This document shows, one piece after another, positions 5,796-6,028 of a stretch of 6,028 bases of DNA. Made by a program: the position numbers and the translations under genes. Source of the DNA: Actinomycetota bacterium (lineage in GTDB: Bacteria > Actinomycetota > Acidimicrobiia > Acidimicrobiales > Microtrichaceae); assembly GCA_005777415.1 (NCBI GenBank), contig SXMI01000215.1:1-6028 (forward strand). The letters run 5' to 3'. The first letter of the stretch is position 1. Each line of letters begins with the position of its first letter. The notes under the pieces were generated by a model. That model was not told the DNA's origin and searched no databases. It was given only the letters and a program-made list of their open reading frames with translations.

Positions 5796-6028
5796 GTGCG
5801 CAAGGTGCTCGTCGGCGTGAACATCGTGGTGGTCGTCCTGATCCTGGTCCAGGCGATGCTCGCCGGACAGTCGTTGTTCGGGACCGCGAGCATCACGGTC
5901 CACGGCTTCGTGGGCAACGCCACGTTCGCCGTCGCCGTGGTGGCCGCGTTCCTGGCGCTGCTCGCCAAGGTGCCCGTCTGGGTGCTGTCGCTCGACGCGC
6001 TGCTCGCCCTGTTGCTGTTCTTCCAGAC
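5796..6028 (+). CDS. Small hydrophobic membrane protein, N-terminal part (cut by window end)
   Basis: From the GTG at 5796 a frame of 77 full codons runs open to the right edge, with G or C at almost every third codon position, which marks it as real coding sequence. The visible part opens MRKVLVGVNIVVVVLILVQA and is mostly membrane: hydrophobic stretches at about residues 4-24, 38-57 and 59-76, separated by a short loop with AGQSLFGTASITVHGFVGN. The positive N-terminus followed at once by a helix suggests the N-terminus stays inside. The short QAxLAG...LFG...HG..GN pattern loosely recalls small four-helix proteins of the DUF6220 type, but I cannot confirm a family and assign no function. It is divergent from the acyltransferase gene, with about 50 bp between starts, so the two promoters lie back to back. 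The start choice rests on the TAGGGT hexamer six bases upstream and the lack of an earlier start codon with a ribosome site. Confidence 0.7.
   Translation, partial: MRKVLVGVNIVVVVLILVQAMLAGQSLFGTASITVHGFVGNATFAVAVVAAFLALLAKVPVWVLSLDALLALLLFFQ

Noticed and set aside
5747..5968. Minus-strand frame of 73 codons at the right end
   Set aside because: It is antisense to the membrane protein starting at 5796, whose plus frame has strong third-position G/C and clear hydrophobic helices. The minus product is Thr/Ala-rich without motifs.
1..6028. Search for mobile elements, CRISPR arrays, tRNA/rRNA, toxin-antitoxin or defence genes
   Set aside because: I saw no repeated spacer pattern, transposase or integrase motif, terminal inverted repeats, tRNA cloverleaf or nuclease/toxin motif. 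Base composition is even along the window with no sign of recent transfer.

Overview
The window is very GC-rich and carries six genes plus a seventh cut off by the right edge. Third codon positions are almost all G or C. Several genes start with GTG directly behind a TAnnnT hexamer. This points to a high-GC actinobacterium. The close match of the DUF1269 protein and the peptidase to my memory of proteins from Acidimicrobiia (Iamia/Ilumatobacter-like) makes that class my best guess, but it is inferred, not shown.

Layout. Positions 1-557 (+) hold the C-terminal two thirds of a LivF-type branched-chain amino acid ABC ATPase. It converges on 608-2383 (-), an exported S33-type tripeptidyl aminopeptidase with an extra C-terminal domain. 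The 50-bp gap between them holds a 13-bp tandem repeat. Next is 2488-2967 (-), a carboxymuconolactone decarboxylase/AhpD-like protein. It is transcribed divergently, across an 81-bp shared promoter region, from 3049-3882 (+), a tandem-hotdog acyl-CoA thioesterase-like protein. Then comes 4016-4504 (+), a DUF1269 membrane-associated protein. It converges on 4525-5745 (-), a ten-helix acyltransferase-3 family membrane protein. A perfect 16-bp hairpin lies inside the 3' end of that gene. Finally, 5796-6028 (+) is the start of a small hydrophobic membrane protein, divergent from the acyltransferase across about 50 bp.

The genes look like independent housekeeping or accessory units rather than one operon. 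Each has its own promoter candidate, neighbours alternate in strand, and no pathway links them all. The closest pairing is the divergent CMD-like/thioesterase pair, which could share regulation. I see no tRNA, rRNA, CRISPR array, insertion sequence, integrase or defence gene, and no intergenic stretch over 300 bp. I did not find a convincing undescribed multi-gene system. The points worth a second look are the recurring leaderless promoter layout, the cysteine-bearing tail of the peptidase, the duplicated nonapeptide at the acyltransferase N-terminus, the hairpin within the acyltransferase 3' end, and the altered signature motif of the ABC ATPase.
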